The notes under the pieces: generated by a model
What the model was told of the DNA's origin: nothing
The model's database searches: none
What the model saw: only the letters and a program-made list of their open reading frames with translations
In this document: piece after piece, positions 41,260 to 52,629 of the stretch
How positions within the stretch are numbered: the stretch's first letter is position 1
How the letters are laid out: each line of letters starts with the position of its first letter
Assembly (NCBI GenBank): GCA_964415565.1
Contig: CAYQAV010000131.1
Span: forward strand, 1-64,000
Origin: JABWCI01 sp964415565
GTDB lineage: Bacteria; Patescibacteriota; Gracilibacteria; BD1-5; UBA6164
Length of the DNA stretch: 64,000 bases
Reading direction: 5' to 3'
Made by a program: the position numbers and the translations under genes

Positions 41260-41935
41260 ATATCTTCCAATCTATTTCTTTTTCTCATCTTTCAAGTAAT
41301 ATTTCGTTTACTTTTTTAAAATGATTATTTCATAAAAATCATCTGTGTGCTGAAAATGGGGAAGGATGTGGACTCTCTAAAACTATGTGTTTTTTTGTAT
41401 CAATTAGTGATTTTTTACCTTGTGCAAATGCTCACCAAAGTAAAAAAATAACATTTTCTTTCTCAATACTTATAGTTTTTATTATCTCGTTTGTAAATTT
41501 TTCCCAACCAATTTTAGAATGACTTGCTGGATTTCAAGCTTGTACAGTTAGAATTGCATTTAGTAAGAAAACTCATTGTTTTGTCCAAGGAGTTAAATCT
41601 CAAGAAGTAGAGTTTTTTATTCACAAACTAAATTCAATCTCCTTGTAAATATTTTTTAAACTTGGAGGAAGTTTTGTTCATTCTGGAACTGAAAAACAAA
41701 AACCTTGTGCTTGTCATGCTCAATGATATGGATCTTGTCACAAGATAACAACTTTTAAATCTTTGAAATTTGTTTTCTCAAATGCATTAAAAACCATATT
41801 TAAAGGAGGATATATAGTTATAGAAGAGTCTATATCTTTTTGTATTTCAGTTCTTATTCATGAAAAATAATCTTTTCTAAACTCTTTTTCAATAATATCT
41901 TTCCAATCATTTTTTATATAGTTTTCTAGTTTCAT
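41258..41935 (-). CDS. ung: Uracil-DNA glycosylase (family 1), 225 aa
   Basis: Ung removes uracil from DNA. The catalytic motif G-Q-D-P-Y-H-G (66-72) has both glycines encoded by TGA. L-L-N-A-I-L-T-V and H-P-S-P-F-S-A-H-R-G-F (uracil-binding and minor-groove loops) are intact. The length is typical. It is transcribed alone on the minus strand and divergent from the M3 peptidase. Confidence 0.97.
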
Positions 41936-42006
41936 TATTTCTTGAAATTATATTTTAAATTCATAAAATCATCTTACTTAAATTTTCTAAAAAATAAATA
42001 ATTATT

Positions 42007-44001
42007 ATGGAATTAAAAACAAAGATTATAAACGAGTTAAAAAATAAAAATTTTCCAGACTTAAAATTTCTTATGAGTGTTGAAGTTTTAGAATTGGCAA
42101 CTGAGATATTAAATGAAGAATTAGAAAATGAAAAAACAAAATTTGAAGATATTTTAAAAAAAGAAAATTCATCCCTAACTTTTGATAGTTTTGAAGATGA
42201 TTCTATTCTTGATTATTTTTGGAGTTTATTAAATCATTTTGAAAATGTAGAATCAAGTGAAAAACTTAGAAATATAATAGAAGATTTTAGACCAAAATTA
42301 CAAGATTTTTGAAATGAAGTTGCTTATAATAAGCCTTATTTTGAAAAAGTTAAATATGTAAATGAAAATTTAAAACTTGATACAGAGCAAAAGAGAATAA
42401 TGGATTTGAGAATAAAATCATATATAGATAGATGAATTGATTTAGCAGTTGAACAACAAGAAGAAATCAAAAAAATAAACAAAAAACTAGGAGAATTAAG
42501 TGATAAATTCACAAATAATATAGTAGATGACCAAAAAACTTTTGAGTATTTAATTATTGATTTTGAGCTTATAAAAGATTTGCCAAATGAAGTTTTGGAA
42601 ATTGCAAAAGAAGCTTGAAGTGAAAAGTGATGATATCTTTTTGATAGTGATCCAACAAGTTATTCTGCTATTATGAAATATTGTTCTAGTCAGGAAATAA
42701 GACAAGATTTTGAAAAAGCTTCTTATACAACTGCATCAAATTGAAAATTTGATAATAGAAAAATAGTTTTAGAATTATTAAAACTAAAAGATACAAAATC
42801 AAAATTGCTTTGATATAAAAATTATGCAGAACTTAGTTTAAATGATAAGATGGCAGATTCTCCAGAACAAGTTTTTGAATTATTAAATTCTATAAGTGAA
42901 AAAGCTATAAAAAAAGCAGATTTAGATATACAAGAATTGAAAGATTATTTTTCACTAGATAATATAGAAACTTATGATTTAGGTTATTACACAAGGATAT
43001 TAAAAGAAAAAAAATATGATTTAGACGAAAAAGAGATAAAAAAATATTTTGAATTTGAAGATGTTTTAAATTATCTACATAGATTTGTAGAAAATTTTTA
43101 CTCTATAGAAATAAAAGAAACAAAGATTGAATCATACAATAGTGAAGTAAGAGTTTACGAAATATATAAAGATAATAAATTAATTTCTTATTATTTTTTA
43201 GATGCATTTTATAGAAAAGGGAAAAGACCAGGTGCTTGGGCTGATAACTTGAGAGAAAAAATGTATTTTCCAGAATCAAGTGTTCCAGTTATCTTAAATG
43301 TTTGTAATTTTCAAAAGGCAAATAATTGAAAAACAACTCTTTATTTAAGAGATGTTGAAACAATCTTTCATGAATTTGGACATGCACTTCACGAAATGCT
43401 TTCTGAAAGTAAATATAGTGAATTATCAGGTTTTTGAGTTGAGTGGGATTTTGTAGAACTTCCAAGTCAATTGCTTGAAAATTGGGTAAGTGATAAAGAT
43501 AGTTTAAAAAAATTATCAAAACATATTGAAACTTGAGAAAATTTTAGTGAAGAAATTATGTCAAAATTGGAAAAATTGAAGACTTTTATGACTTGAGTTT
43601 TTGTTGCTAGACAAAATGAATTTGCACTTTTAGATATGAATTTATACAGTTCTGAAATTCCTGACAATATAGAACAACTAGATAAAAAAATACTTGAAAT
43701 AGTAAACAAATATAGCATCTTTAAAAGATTAGATGATTACAAGATGTATTGTTCTTTTAATCATATATTTGGTTGATGATATGCAGCAGGTTATTATTCA
43801 TACACTTGGGCAGAAATAATTGAAGCAGATATTTTTTCAAGAATCAAAGAAATGTGAATGTTTGAAAAATCAACATGAGAAAAATTTCTAAAAACTATTT
43901 TATGACAATGAACTAGAAAAAAAGCGACAGAGTTATTTTTTGATTTTATGTGAAGAGAAGTTGAAAATGAAGCATATATGAAAAGATATTGATTAATATA
44001 A
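42007..44001 (+). CDS. M3-family oligopeptidase, 664 aa
   Basis: A mostly helical metallopeptidase with the zinc motif H-E-F-G-H at 455-459, followed by A-L-H-E-M and, about 25 residues later, the third-ligand region W-D-F-V-E-L-P-S-Q. The C-terminal substrate-binding segment G-G-G-Y-A-A-G-Y-Y-S-Y-T-W is typical of OpdA/Dcp-type enzymes. No signal peptide is present, so it is cytosolic and probably degrades short peptides. Confidence 0.93.
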
Positions 44002-44003
44002 TC

Positions 44004-44039
44004 AAAAACCCCACGCATGCGTGGGGTTTTTCTTTTTTT
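44004..44039. terminator. GC-rich palindromic bidirectional terminator
   Basis: AAAAACCCCACGC and its exact reverse complement form a continuous palindrome flanked by T and A runs. Its G+C content is far above other terminators in this window. It lies directly beyond the TGA stop of the phosphatidyltransferase gene. Confidence 0.85.
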
Positions 44040-44794
44040 CAAAATCTGAGATGCAATCTATCTTTTAATTTCAGATAGAATGACGCAAATGTGAAGATAG
44101 CACTAATCACAAGTAATATTCCACCAATATAGTCAAGATATAAATCAAACCTGTTAAGGCTGACTACATATATGGTAATTACTTTAAATACTGTTTTTGT
44201 TTTTCCGACCCAATTTGCTGCAGGGTTGCTAGTTTTTGATCTCATGAATTGACCAGCGATGTCTACCATTGAGATAAATATCGCAGTAAATACAAAAAAG
44301 TTATTATTAGCAAACAAGCAAACTATTGCAAGGATTATTAAGTCCAAGAATTTGTCTGCAAATGGGTCTAATACTTTTCCCAAGTTTGTTACATTATTCA
44401 AGCTCCTTGCAACTGCACCATCAAGTGCATCGGTTACGAATAAAAACACATAGAATTGCAATAAAATTGAGCTAATTACAGTTTCTTTGTAAAAGATTAC
44501 TGTAATTATTGCCAATGGTATAGAGAGATAAACTCTCCACATGCAAATTCCATTTCCGGATAGGAGAGGTGCATCAATATAAAGTTTAAACCTTTCAATT
44601 GTATTTACAGGTTCTATTTCATACTTATGAATAGCAAAACACTCTCTTATTTTTCTATATCGAAGTCCTCTGTAAACAATCCAAAGAATAACGATAACAA
44701 CTATCAAACTACTCAAAAATTCCATTTGTAAAATTTGATTTTCAGCAAAAGAATTTTTTAGCAGTAGAAACTCTAATGCATAATTATCAAACAT
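44039..44794 (-). CDS. CDP-alcohol phosphatidyltransferase, apparent standard-code import, 251 aa
   Basis: The CDP-OH-P signature D-G-x2-A-R-x8-G-x3-D-x3-D is complete (D125, R130, G139, D143, D147), with hydrophobic helices at about 25-40, 88-120 and 150-175 and near the C-terminus. The ~75-residue N-terminal extension is unusual. Unlike its neighbours, the gene has no TGA-Gly codon, encodes Gly only with GGN, uses CGA for Arg45, has a consensus Shine-Dalgarno (44801-44806, six bases before ATG) and ends in TGA at 44041-44039. Read with table 25, it would gain 31 residues to TAA at 43946. Likely substrate: phosphatidylglycerophosphate or another phospholipid head group. Confidence 0.85.
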   Translation of the reverse strand: MFDNYALEFLLLKNSFAENQILQMEFLSSLIVVIVILWIVYRGLRYRKIRECFAIHKYEIEPVNTIERFKLYIDAPLLSGNGICMWRVYLSIPLAIITVIFYKETVISSILLQFYVFLFVTDALDGAVARSLNNVTNLGKVLDPFADKFLDLIILAIVCLFANNNFFVFTAIFISMVDIAGQFMRSKTSNPAANWVGKTKTVFKVITIYVVSLNRFDLYLDYIGGILLVISAIFTFASFYLKLKDRLHLRF

Positions 44795-44800
44795 GACACT

Positions 44801-44806
44801 TCCTCC
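44801..44806 (-). promoter_or_regulatory. Strong Shine-Dalgarno of the phosphatidyltransferase gene
   Basis: GGAGGA on the minus strand lies six bases before the ATG. Most genes here start behind A-rich leaders without such a motif, so this site is a foreign mark and fixes the start. Confidence 0.75.
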
Positions 44807-44928
44807 AAAAGCAAAAATTTGATGTTATTTATTTTAGATTAATATTATAAATAGTCAAGAATAAAATTTGTTTTGATTTAATATTTATTTTAAATATTAT
44901 AAAACTAATTAATTAATAAAAAAAATAG

Positions 44929-45945
44929 ATGAAGATTTTGGCTTTTGAAACAAGTTGTGATGATACAAGTATAGCACTTTTTGAAGATAATAATCTTATT
45001 TTTATGGATACTGCAAGTCAGATTAAGATTCATCTTGAAACTGGTTGAGTTGTTCCTGAAGTTGCAGCAAGAGAACATGCAAATGTAATATTTGAAGTTT
45101 TAGATAATGTATTAAAAACTACTAACACTAAACTTGAAGAAGTGGATTATATATGAATTACTACAAGTCCTTGATTATTACCATCTCTTTTAACAGGAAC
45201 TACTGTAGCGAGCACTATTTCTATGGTTTTAAATATTCCTATTATTCCTATAAATCATATTCAAGCTCATATATTTTCAAATTTTTTAGAAAGAAAAGAA
45301 GAAGAAATAAAATTTTCACTTGCTTGTTTAACAGTTTCATGAGGACATAACGATATTTATCTTATGAAAAATATGTGGGATTTCACAAAGATTTGAAGTT
45401 CAAGTGACGATGCAGGTTGAGAAGCTTTTGATAAAGTGGCAAAAATGATGTGATTATGATATCCAGGATGACCAGTTATCTCTAAATTGGCATCAGAGTA
45501 TGAAAATGAAAATTGAACCTCTACAAATCTATTTCCTAGGGTTTGGCTTGTAAAAAAAGAATCAAATTTTAGTTTTTCAGGATTAAAAAGTAGTGTAAAA
45601 AGGGAAGTAGATAAAAGAATTTCTCTTAAATGAGAGTTAAGTATAGAAGATAAAAAACAAATAAGTTTTGAATTTGAAAATGCTATAACAGAAGTTTTGG
45701 CTTGGAAGCTTATTTATGCAGCAAAAGAAAATAATTTAAAAACTGTTATGCTTTCATGATGAGTTAGTGCAAATAATAAATTAAAAGATGAAATACAAAA
45801 ATTGGCAATAAAAGAAAAAATTGAATTTATCTATCCAAAAAAATTGGTTTATTGTATGGATAATGCTGCAATGGTTTGAATTATAACTTATTATAAGATA
45901 AAATATAATCAATTTGAGCCTACAATTTGAGTTGTAAAAATATAA
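44929..45945 (+). CDS. tsaD: tRNA N6-threonylcarbamoyladenosine transferase TsaD, 338 aa
   Basis: TsaD makes t6A at position 37 of ANN-decoding tRNAs. The N-terminus A-F-E-T-S-C-D-D-T is canonical. Metal-binding histidines lie in N-H-I-Q-A-H (110 and 114) and the Asp in C-M-D-N-A-A-M. The ATPase-fold motifs V-S-G-G-H, D-D-A-G-G-E-A-F-D-K and S-G-G-V-S-A-N are present, with most glycines TGA. The length matches the family. Confidence 0.95.
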
Positions 45946-45975
45946 AAGAGATAAACAATTTTGTTTATCTCTTTA
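45944..45975. terminator. Bidirectional terminator after tsaD
   Basis: AAAGAGATAAACAA pairs with TTGTTTATCTCTTT around a two-base centre, and serves the convergent wHTH gene as well. Confidence 0.8.
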
Positions 45976-46587
45976 TTCTTTTCATTCTAATTTTTCTTTT
46001 ATTTTTAAATTATCTTTTAAATATATATTTCCATTTTCAGTTAATATATTTTTTATAAGTTTATCTCAAAATTCAAGTCTGTTATAGAAATCTTCTGTTG
46101 TAATTATTGCATATTTTATCTTTCTACCATAAAATATTTCTGAAAGAAAAGTTCATAATTCTTCTTTATCTATCTCTCAAATAAGAAATATATCAAGTAT
46201 AGATTTTCAAGGATTTAATAGTTTAGTTTTTACGGATTCATTTACTATAATTAATTCTAAATCATTTTTATTTTTGAAAAATTCTTTGATTTTTTCCATT
46301 GGATTGTATGATTTCACAAATATATTTACAAAGTCATTAATTAAATAAAATTTATTATTTACAAAAAATATCTTCTTTTTTAATTCTGTTTTGTTTTTTA
46401 ATATTCATAATTCACTTAGACTATCTAGTTCTCTTTTTATTGAATTTATTTGTTCATTTAAGTCACGAGATAATAATCTCATGTGAAATCCTTCATTGTT
46501 TCCAGATTCGTATTCTAGAAAAAATTTCTCAAGTAGTTTGGTTCTACATTTTGATCAGAATATTTTAGATATATCTATTTCTCTCAT
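45973..46587 (-). CDS. Winged-helix protein with nucleotidyltransferase-like domain, 204 aa
   Basis: The first ~80 residues form a winged helix (K-C-R-T-K-L-L-E-K-F-F, R-L-L-S-R-D-L-N, L-S-E-L-G-I-L-K). The second half looks like a degenerate nucleotidyltransferase fold with S-I-L-D-I-F-L-I-G-E-I-D. This architecture is common in CPR genomes and resembles a regulator or an antitoxin-like protein. It overlaps the HIT gene by 13 bases, so the two are coupled. Confidence 0.65.
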
Positions 46588-46997
46588 TTTGAAATATTTT
46601 TTACTTTAAATAATGTATTATCTTCTTTATCATGAATAAAAATTCATTCAAGATAGTGATAGTGTAAATGTTCAGCACTTCTTCAACTAGTTGTTTGTCT
46701 TATAAATGAAAAATAATTATTTTCTCAAAAATAATTTTTCATATATATTTCTATATTTTTATAATCAATTAATTCTTCATCACTTAATTCAATTGTATGT
46801 ATTCTATGTTCTATGGGAAAAACTAGTAGATTTTGCTTATGTCAATAATAAGGATATTTGTTATATCTTATTTCCCAATATTTAGTTTTATGAACTAAAA
46901 GTTGCTTTTCATCTTCTTCAATTTTGCAAAAAGGACATATATCTTTTGTAAGATAAATGTTTTTTTCAGTGTATTTTTTTCTATCCAAAAATATCAT
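46575..46997 (-). CDS. HIT-family protein, 140 aa
   Basis: A C-P-F-C motif near residue 22 and the terminal S-A-E-H-L-H-Y-H-Y-L (H-x-H-x-H-like histidine triad) identify a HIT-superfamily nucleotide hydrolase or transferase. The preceding S-G-R-S fits the family loop. The stop is TAG. It is encoded upstream of, and overlaps, the winged-helix gene. Confidence 0.75.
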
Positions 46998-47121
46998 ATT
47001 TTTATAAGTATTTTTTAATCTAACTAAATTTAACTAAAAGTGTATAAAAATCAAATTTTTATTGATTTATAGCACTTTTTAAATATATTATTTTAGATAT
47101 TTATTTATAAAATATATTTGT

Positions 47122-48417
47122 ATGAAGAATAAAATGAAGAGTTTAAAACAAGAACTTACAGATAGAGGATTATTATACCAATTTTCAAGTGATGAATTAT
47201 TTAAAAAATTTGATGAATGAAAAGGTAGTTTTTATTGTGGATTTGATCCAACTGCTGATTCTTTGCATCTATGAAATTTTATTGGTTTTATGGTTTGAGT
47301 TCATCTTATGAGAAGATGAAATAAATACTTTGCATTAACTGGTTGAGCAACTGGTATGATTTGAGATCCAGGATGAAAAGATAGTGAAAGAAGTTTTCTT
47401 TCACCAGAAATTTTGGACAATAATCAAAAGAAAATATCATCTCAAATTACATGAATCTTAGAAAATTTGAAAAATTTTACTTGAAATGAATTTAAGTATG
47501 ATTTTGTAAATAATAAATATTTTTATGATTGAATGTGATACTTAGATTTTCTTAGAGAAGTATGAAAATACATAACTATAAATGTTATGATGAGTAAGGA
47601 TACAGTTAAAAAAAGAATTGAAGATCCAGATAAATCTATAAGTTATACAGAGTTTTCATATATGCTTTTACAAGGTTATGATTATTGTAGATTATTTAAA
47701 GATGACTGAGTTACTCTGCAAATTTGAGGTCAAGATCAATGGTGAAATCTAGTAACTTGAACTGAACTTATTAGAAAAAAATATGAAAGTGAAGCTTATG
47801 CTTTAACTTGGCCATTGATTACTGATTCAACTTGAAAAAAATTTGGTAAAAGTGAATGAAATGCTATGTTTTTAGACAAATCTAAAACAAGTCCATATTT
47901 CATATATCAATATTTTATGAATACTGCTGATGATGATTTAGCTAAATATATGAAGATGTTGACTTTAATCGAAACTGAAGAAGTAGATGAAATAGTTGCT
48001 AATCATATGGAACATCCAGAAAATAGGGAAGGACAAAAAATGCTTGCTTACAAGATAGTTGAAATAATTCATGGAACTGAGGAAGCTAATCTAGCTTTGA
48101 AAATTTCAGATTTTATGTTTTGAGATAATGATAAATTAGGGATATTAAAATCACTTAATTCAGAAGAAATTGATACTTTTAAATTAGCTATGTGAGGTTT
48201 TAAATATAATTGAGAAAACTTATTTGAAACAATAGTTACTTCTGGACTTGAATCTTCAAATTCAAATGCTAGAAATGCAGTAAAATCAGGCTCAATTTAT
48301 ATAAATGAAGAAAAAGTAATTGATTTTAACTTAGAATTAAAAGATAGATTTATAAATGATAAAGTATTACTTTTAAGAAAAGGGAAGAAGAATTTTAGGA
48401 TAATTGTTAAGTATTAA
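47122..48417 (+). CDS. tyrS: Tyrosyl-tRNA synthetase, 431 aa
   Basis: The class I signature HIGH is seen as H-L-G-N and KMSKS as K-F-G-K-S. The tyrosine-binding segment G-F-D-P-T-A and G-G-Q-D-Q-W-G-N are present, and a C-terminal S4-like RNA-binding region (A-V-K-S-G-S-I-Y-I-N) closes the protein. Several active-site glycines are TGA. An in-frame ATG four codons downstream could also be the start. No T-box leader is apparent. Confidence 0.96.
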
Positions 48418-48492
48418 TTGATATTTATATATTAATAATATAATAAAATTGTATTATGTAATATTATTTTTAATTTTTAATTTATATTATTT

Positions 48493-50853
48493 ATGAAGAA
48501 AATACTTTCATTTATTATAACTGTTTTTATATTGTCTATATCTTTTTGAGCTATTGTTAACTCAAATGTTTCATACAATATTTTACCAACTACAATCACA
48601 AATGTAGCAAACAAATCAAAATTAGATTTGTTTTTAAATAAAGTTTTTGATGCAAGATTTACTTTTAATAATGATCTAAATTATTTACTTTTTCTAAATA
48701 ATTTAAATTCAAGACTTACTTCTTTGGGAAATAAATATTCATCAAATTCTGATATACAAGATATGATAAAATATCTAAATCTATGAATTAATAATATTAT
48801 TACTATAACAAAACAAAATTCTGATGTAGATAGTTTTTTATGTGAAATACTTTGAGATTGTTGAGGTGATACTACATGAAGTACTGGAACTAATACTAAT
48901 CAAACTATTTCTAATAATGATTTGGTTTGTAAAAATATATGAACTAGAAGTGAATGATGGTATAACTCTGATTGAAAATTAATTAAATATGATACTTGTT
49001 CTTCTAATACTAATACAAATACAACATTGGATCAAGTAACTCCGCCAGATCTTTGTGAATGTACCTTTACAATGGATTCATATGGATGAGGTGGAACATG
49101 TCAAGGAGCTATTACTAGTAGCGTACCTAATTACACTGTCAAAAATTCTACTGTTTGCAAAATTTATAAAAAAGATTACACAGATGCAAGTTGTAATAAG
49201 ATGGTTATGAATTGAAAAACATCTTCATATACCGATAATAATAAATGTGATATTACAGCTATTAGTAACACTAATACTAACACTAACACTAATACTAATA
49301 CAAACACAAACACTAATACAAACACAAACACTAATACTAATACTAATACAAATCAAACTACTACTGTCTATGTATCAAGATTTTCAAGAGTAGTTGAATA
49401 TTATATGTGCTGAAATAAAGAGAAAGATGCTAATTGAGATATTAAATGACTAAGAATGACTGCTATTTATGGTAAAGATACATGGACAGCAGATGCAAAA
49501 CCTATTTGATTTCCTGTGAATTCTTCAAATATAAAAGATATAAATGGAAGTTCTCCATCTTATACAGACTGTAATGTGAGATGTCCTTATCCTTCAGCAC
49601 AATATAATGAACTATGTTGAGCTACTAAAATTATAGAATCTACTGAAGATGTGACAAAAGAAGTCTCTGCTGATGAAATAAATAAAGAAAAATCTGATCC
49701 TATATTAACAGCTAATGTAACAAAACAACAAGTAAAAGCTTGATGAGAATCTATTACATTTTCATGAAATTTCCCTTTAGTAAATGAATGTAGATTAGAT
49801 TATAGTTCAGTTTGATGAGGTGGTTCTAGTTCTATTACTTATAAAGTTTCATATCCATTATTTGTTAAAAATGGTAGTTTTATAAAAATTACTTGTAAAG
49901 GACAATTATTCAAAGAATTTAAATTTACTGAAGAATCATCTGAAGTAGGAACAACAACTAATTCAAAACCAACTTTATCAGTAGATAAAACTAGTACAAA
50001 TATATGATGATTTGTTATTTTTTCTTGGAATTCAAATTGATGAACTAATTGTTATACAGTTGTAAATTGAAATAAATCTTGAGATTTAAGTTGAATATCA
50101 TGAACTATTCCTATTAATAATCTTCAAACTGCAACTACTTATAATAATTATGTTAAATGTAAGTTTAACTGAATTGATAAATCATCTGATTTAGTAACAG
50201 TAACAGTATTACCAGCTCCAGCTCCTATTCCAACTGTAATGTGAAAATCATCATGATCTCAAGATTTTATTGATCTTTTAGCTACAAATAATGATGGAAC
50301 AAGAGTAAATAACTTAAGAACAAGAGCTTGAGAAAATGCAACGATGAAATTTTGAAATATTGGGTGAACTGCTACTTGTACTCTTAATTGAGATAATGTT
50401 CCTAATTATATCACTACTTCAGGTACATATACTTATTCTTGTAAAAATACTACATCTACTAAAACAGTTACTTTTTCTATTACTGTTTTACCTACTGCAA
50501 CTCTTTCTCCAACATGTAACACACCAGAAGATTATTATCATAATTTACGGCCAGATGTACCAGTAAATCAATGATTTATTCATTGGAATAAATTTTGATA
50601 TAAAGAACAAAGACAATCTTGTTGGCCTAAACCAGATTATGCTTGAGAAGTAAGACCATATGTACAAGGTATAATAGCTCAATATTGACAAACAGATCAA
50701 GCTTATCAATTAATTACTACTGCAGCAAAAAAATTAGAAGCATCATGATATGATATGGAACAAATTATTCCAGAAGTAGCTTATGGTATAATAGGAAAAT
50801 CTCCTACAACATCAGAAATAAATACAATAAGAACTTATTTTAGTACCCATTAA
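48493..50853 (+). CDS. Large secreted Cys-rich surface protein with NT repeat, 786 aa
   Basis: An N-terminal signal peptide (about residues 1-25) is followed by a helical region, then several Cys-containing domains with Ig-like strand patterns (Y-V-K-C-K-F, Y-T-Y-S-C-K). Residues ~259-286 are 14 Asn-Thr dipeptides, a flexible linker. The protein contains the only in-frame CGG I found, at 50548-50550 (residue 686), which is ambiguous in this clade. More than 50 TGA-Gly codons are used. It is probably an adhesin or host-contact protein; no family recognised. Confidence 0.75.
49267..49350 (+). repeat. Hexanucleotide repeat encoding (Asn-Thr)14
   Basis: Fourteen AAY-ACW units in tandem lie inside the surface protein gene. 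The six-base unit keeps the frame when its copy number changes, so slippage would vary linker length. Confidence 0.85.
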
Positions 50854-50985
50854 TAATTTTTATATTCCATATTATTAAAATATATATATATTATTTAATA
50901 ATTCAGTTTAGTTATATTAATTTTAAATTGATAATTGAAATTAAATATTGTTTCTTGCCAAAATAAACAATATTATTTATAAAAT

Positions 50986-51026
50986 AAAAAGGAAAAATGG
51001 ATTTTTACTCCAATTTTTCCTTTTTA
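50986..51026. terminator. Terminator between the surface protein and cNMP gene
   Basis: AAAAAGGAAAAATGGA pairs with TCCAATTTTTCCTTTTT (one bulge). It lies near the 3' ends of both convergent genes. Confidence 0.75.
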
Positions 51027-51052
51027 TTAATTTAATCTATTTTAATTATATT

Positions 51053-51445
51053 TTATAATTTTAAATTTTCTTCAATTCTTTCAATAATTATTTTATTTAT
51101 ATTGTTTGCATCATTATTAATTATATTTATTAAATCACCTAGATTTAAAACAATAACTTCTAAATCAGTTATTGCACTTACTGTTGCAGTTCTTTCTTCT
51201 TCATTTAATAAAGCAATTTCTCAGAAAATATCTCAAGGATTTAACTCTGCAATTCTTTTTCATCAGATTGATATTGCGACTTTTCATCTTTTTAAGATAT
51301 ATCATTCTCAATTTGAATTTTCTCATTCAATAATTATTAATTCTCAATTTGAATATTTTCTTTGTTCACAATTGTTTATTATTGAATCTACTATTTCTCT
51401 ATTAAATCAATGAAATATTTTTAATGAATATATATTTTCAGGCAT
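51053..51445 (-). CDS. Cyclic-nucleotide-binding domain protein, 130 aa
   Basis: A single cNMP-binding beta-roll is present, with G-E-L-I-I-I-E-G-E, N-P-G-D-I-F-G-E-I-A-L-L (phosphate-binding cassette) and E-R-T-A-T-V-S-A. No DNA-binding helix-turn-helix follows, so it is not a full Crp/Fnr regulator. It may bind cAMP or c-di-GMP and act on partners. Glycines of the cassette are TGA. Confidence 0.85.
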
Positions 51446-51451
51446 AAAAAA

Positions 51452-51486
51452 ATGTTAATATTTAAATTATAATTAAATATTAACAT
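51452..51486 (-). terminator. ttcA terminator
   Basis: ATGTTAATATTTA and TAAATATTAACAT pair, followed on the minus strand by a T run, 22 bases after the ttcA stop. Confidence 0.75.
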
Positions 51487-51507
51487 AGATTTTTTTATTT
51501 TGCAAAA

Positions 51508-52260
51508 TTACATACTATAACCATCTTTTTCGTATTTTTCTCTAAAATCTTTTATTAAAGCCCAAAACATATTTTCAGTATATTTAGGAAAATTTTTTTC
51601 ATTTTCCCATATTATATTGTATTTTATCTTGTTTCTCATTGTATTTTCTCAAACGGGACAATTACATGAAGAATATGGAATTTCTTTTTGTTTTACAAAA
51701 TTAACTAAGTCTTTTTCTCTTATATATGCCATTGGTCTAATAAATGTTATATCTCATTTGCTCATTTTATTTACTGGAGGCATAATTTTTAGTTTTCTTC
51801 ATTCTATCATATTCATCATAGTTGTAACAACTATATCATCCATATGATGTCAAAAAGCAATCTTAGTTGCATTGTATTTTTTACATAATTTAAACATTGC
51901 AATTCTTCTAGCATATGCACACCATTGGCAACTTTGTCATACTCAATCGTTTAATTTTGATTCTTCTGGTAAATTTATATTCACTTTCTCTAATGGAATA
52001 TTTAATACTTCTTCAAAATATTTTCTTTTTTCTTCAAAATTTATATCACAATCAATTAAAAATTCTTTAAAAATATAAATTCATCTTATTTCAAATTTAT
52101 CTTTTGCTTGTTTTCTATATTCATTTAGTAAATATCATAAAACCATTGAGTCTTTTCATCCTGAGACTCAAAGAAGTACAGTTTCTCCTGATTTTATCAT
52201 CTCAAAATCTAGTAATGCACCTCTTAAATTTTTTAGTAATTTTTTTTCTAGAGCAGTCAT
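51508..52260 (-). CDS. ttcA: TtcA-like tRNA 2-thiocytidine synthetase, 250 aa
   Basis: The PP-loop S-G-G-K-D-S (33-38) activates the tRNA base with ATP. The C-Q-W-C motif (111-114) and the later S-C-N-C-P cysteine match the [4Fe-4S]-binding arrangement of TtcA. G-H-H-M-D-D-I and the R-P-M-A-Y-I segment are also typical. It thiolates C32 of tRNA if it is a true TtcA; a related PP-loop family cannot be fully excluded. Confidence 0.85.
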
Positions 52261-52318
52261 ATCTTATATTATTTTTTAAATTTTCTTGATTTTATTTATT
52301 TTTATTTTTTAAACAAAT

Positions 52319-52350
52319 AAAAAACTAAATTTTTATAAATTTAGTTTTTT
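52319..52350 (-). terminator. Terminator of the 85-residue lipoprotein gene
   Basis: AAAAAACTAAATTT pairs with AAATTTAGTTTTTT around a four-base loop, downstream of the lipoprotein stop on the minus strand. Confidence 0.8.
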
Positions 52351-52371
52351 ATATTTTAAATGAACAAATAA

Positions 52372-52629
52372 TTATTTAATCATTTCAACTTCTACACCAG
52401 AAGCAGTAACTTCAACACTAGTTGTATCTTCCATAGTAGTACCAGTAGTAGTTTCTTCAGTAGGAACTACATCTTCAGTATTAATTTCTAATGGTTCTTC
52501 TATATTTATTTCAACATTAGTTGGATTAACTATATCATCAACAGGAGTTTCAACTTCATTTTCACCACAAGATGCAAGTAAAGTTAAAGCTAATACACTT
52601 AATAGTGCAATTAATTTTTTCATAAGCAT
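52372..52629 (-). CDS. Thr/Glu-rich small lipoprotein, 85 aa
   Basis: The signal peptide ends in L-A-S-C (about 18-21). The mature part is an acidic Thr/Val/Glu-rich tail with no obvious fold. All three glycines are GGN and no TGA is used, so code use alone cannot place it. A second ATG two codons in could be the true start. It is a stand-alone transcript with its own terminator. Confidence 0.65.
   Translation of the reverse strand: MLMKKLIALLSVLALTLLASCGENEVETPVDDIVNPTNVEINIEEPLEINTEDVVPTEETTTGTTMEDTTSVEVTASGVEVEMIK

Noticed and set aside
46998..47121. T-box leader before tyrS
   Set aside because: The 124-base gap has only a weak A+T hairpin, without a specifier loop, T-box sequence or terminator.
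49261..49356. Tandem repeat as a possible CRISPR-like array
   Set aside because: It is a six-base coding repeat with no spacers and is fully explained as Asn-Thr codons.
52372..52629. 85-residue lipoprotein as a standard-code import
   Set aside because: It has only three glycines, a TAA stop and no strong Shine-Dalgarno, so the absence of TGA is not informative.
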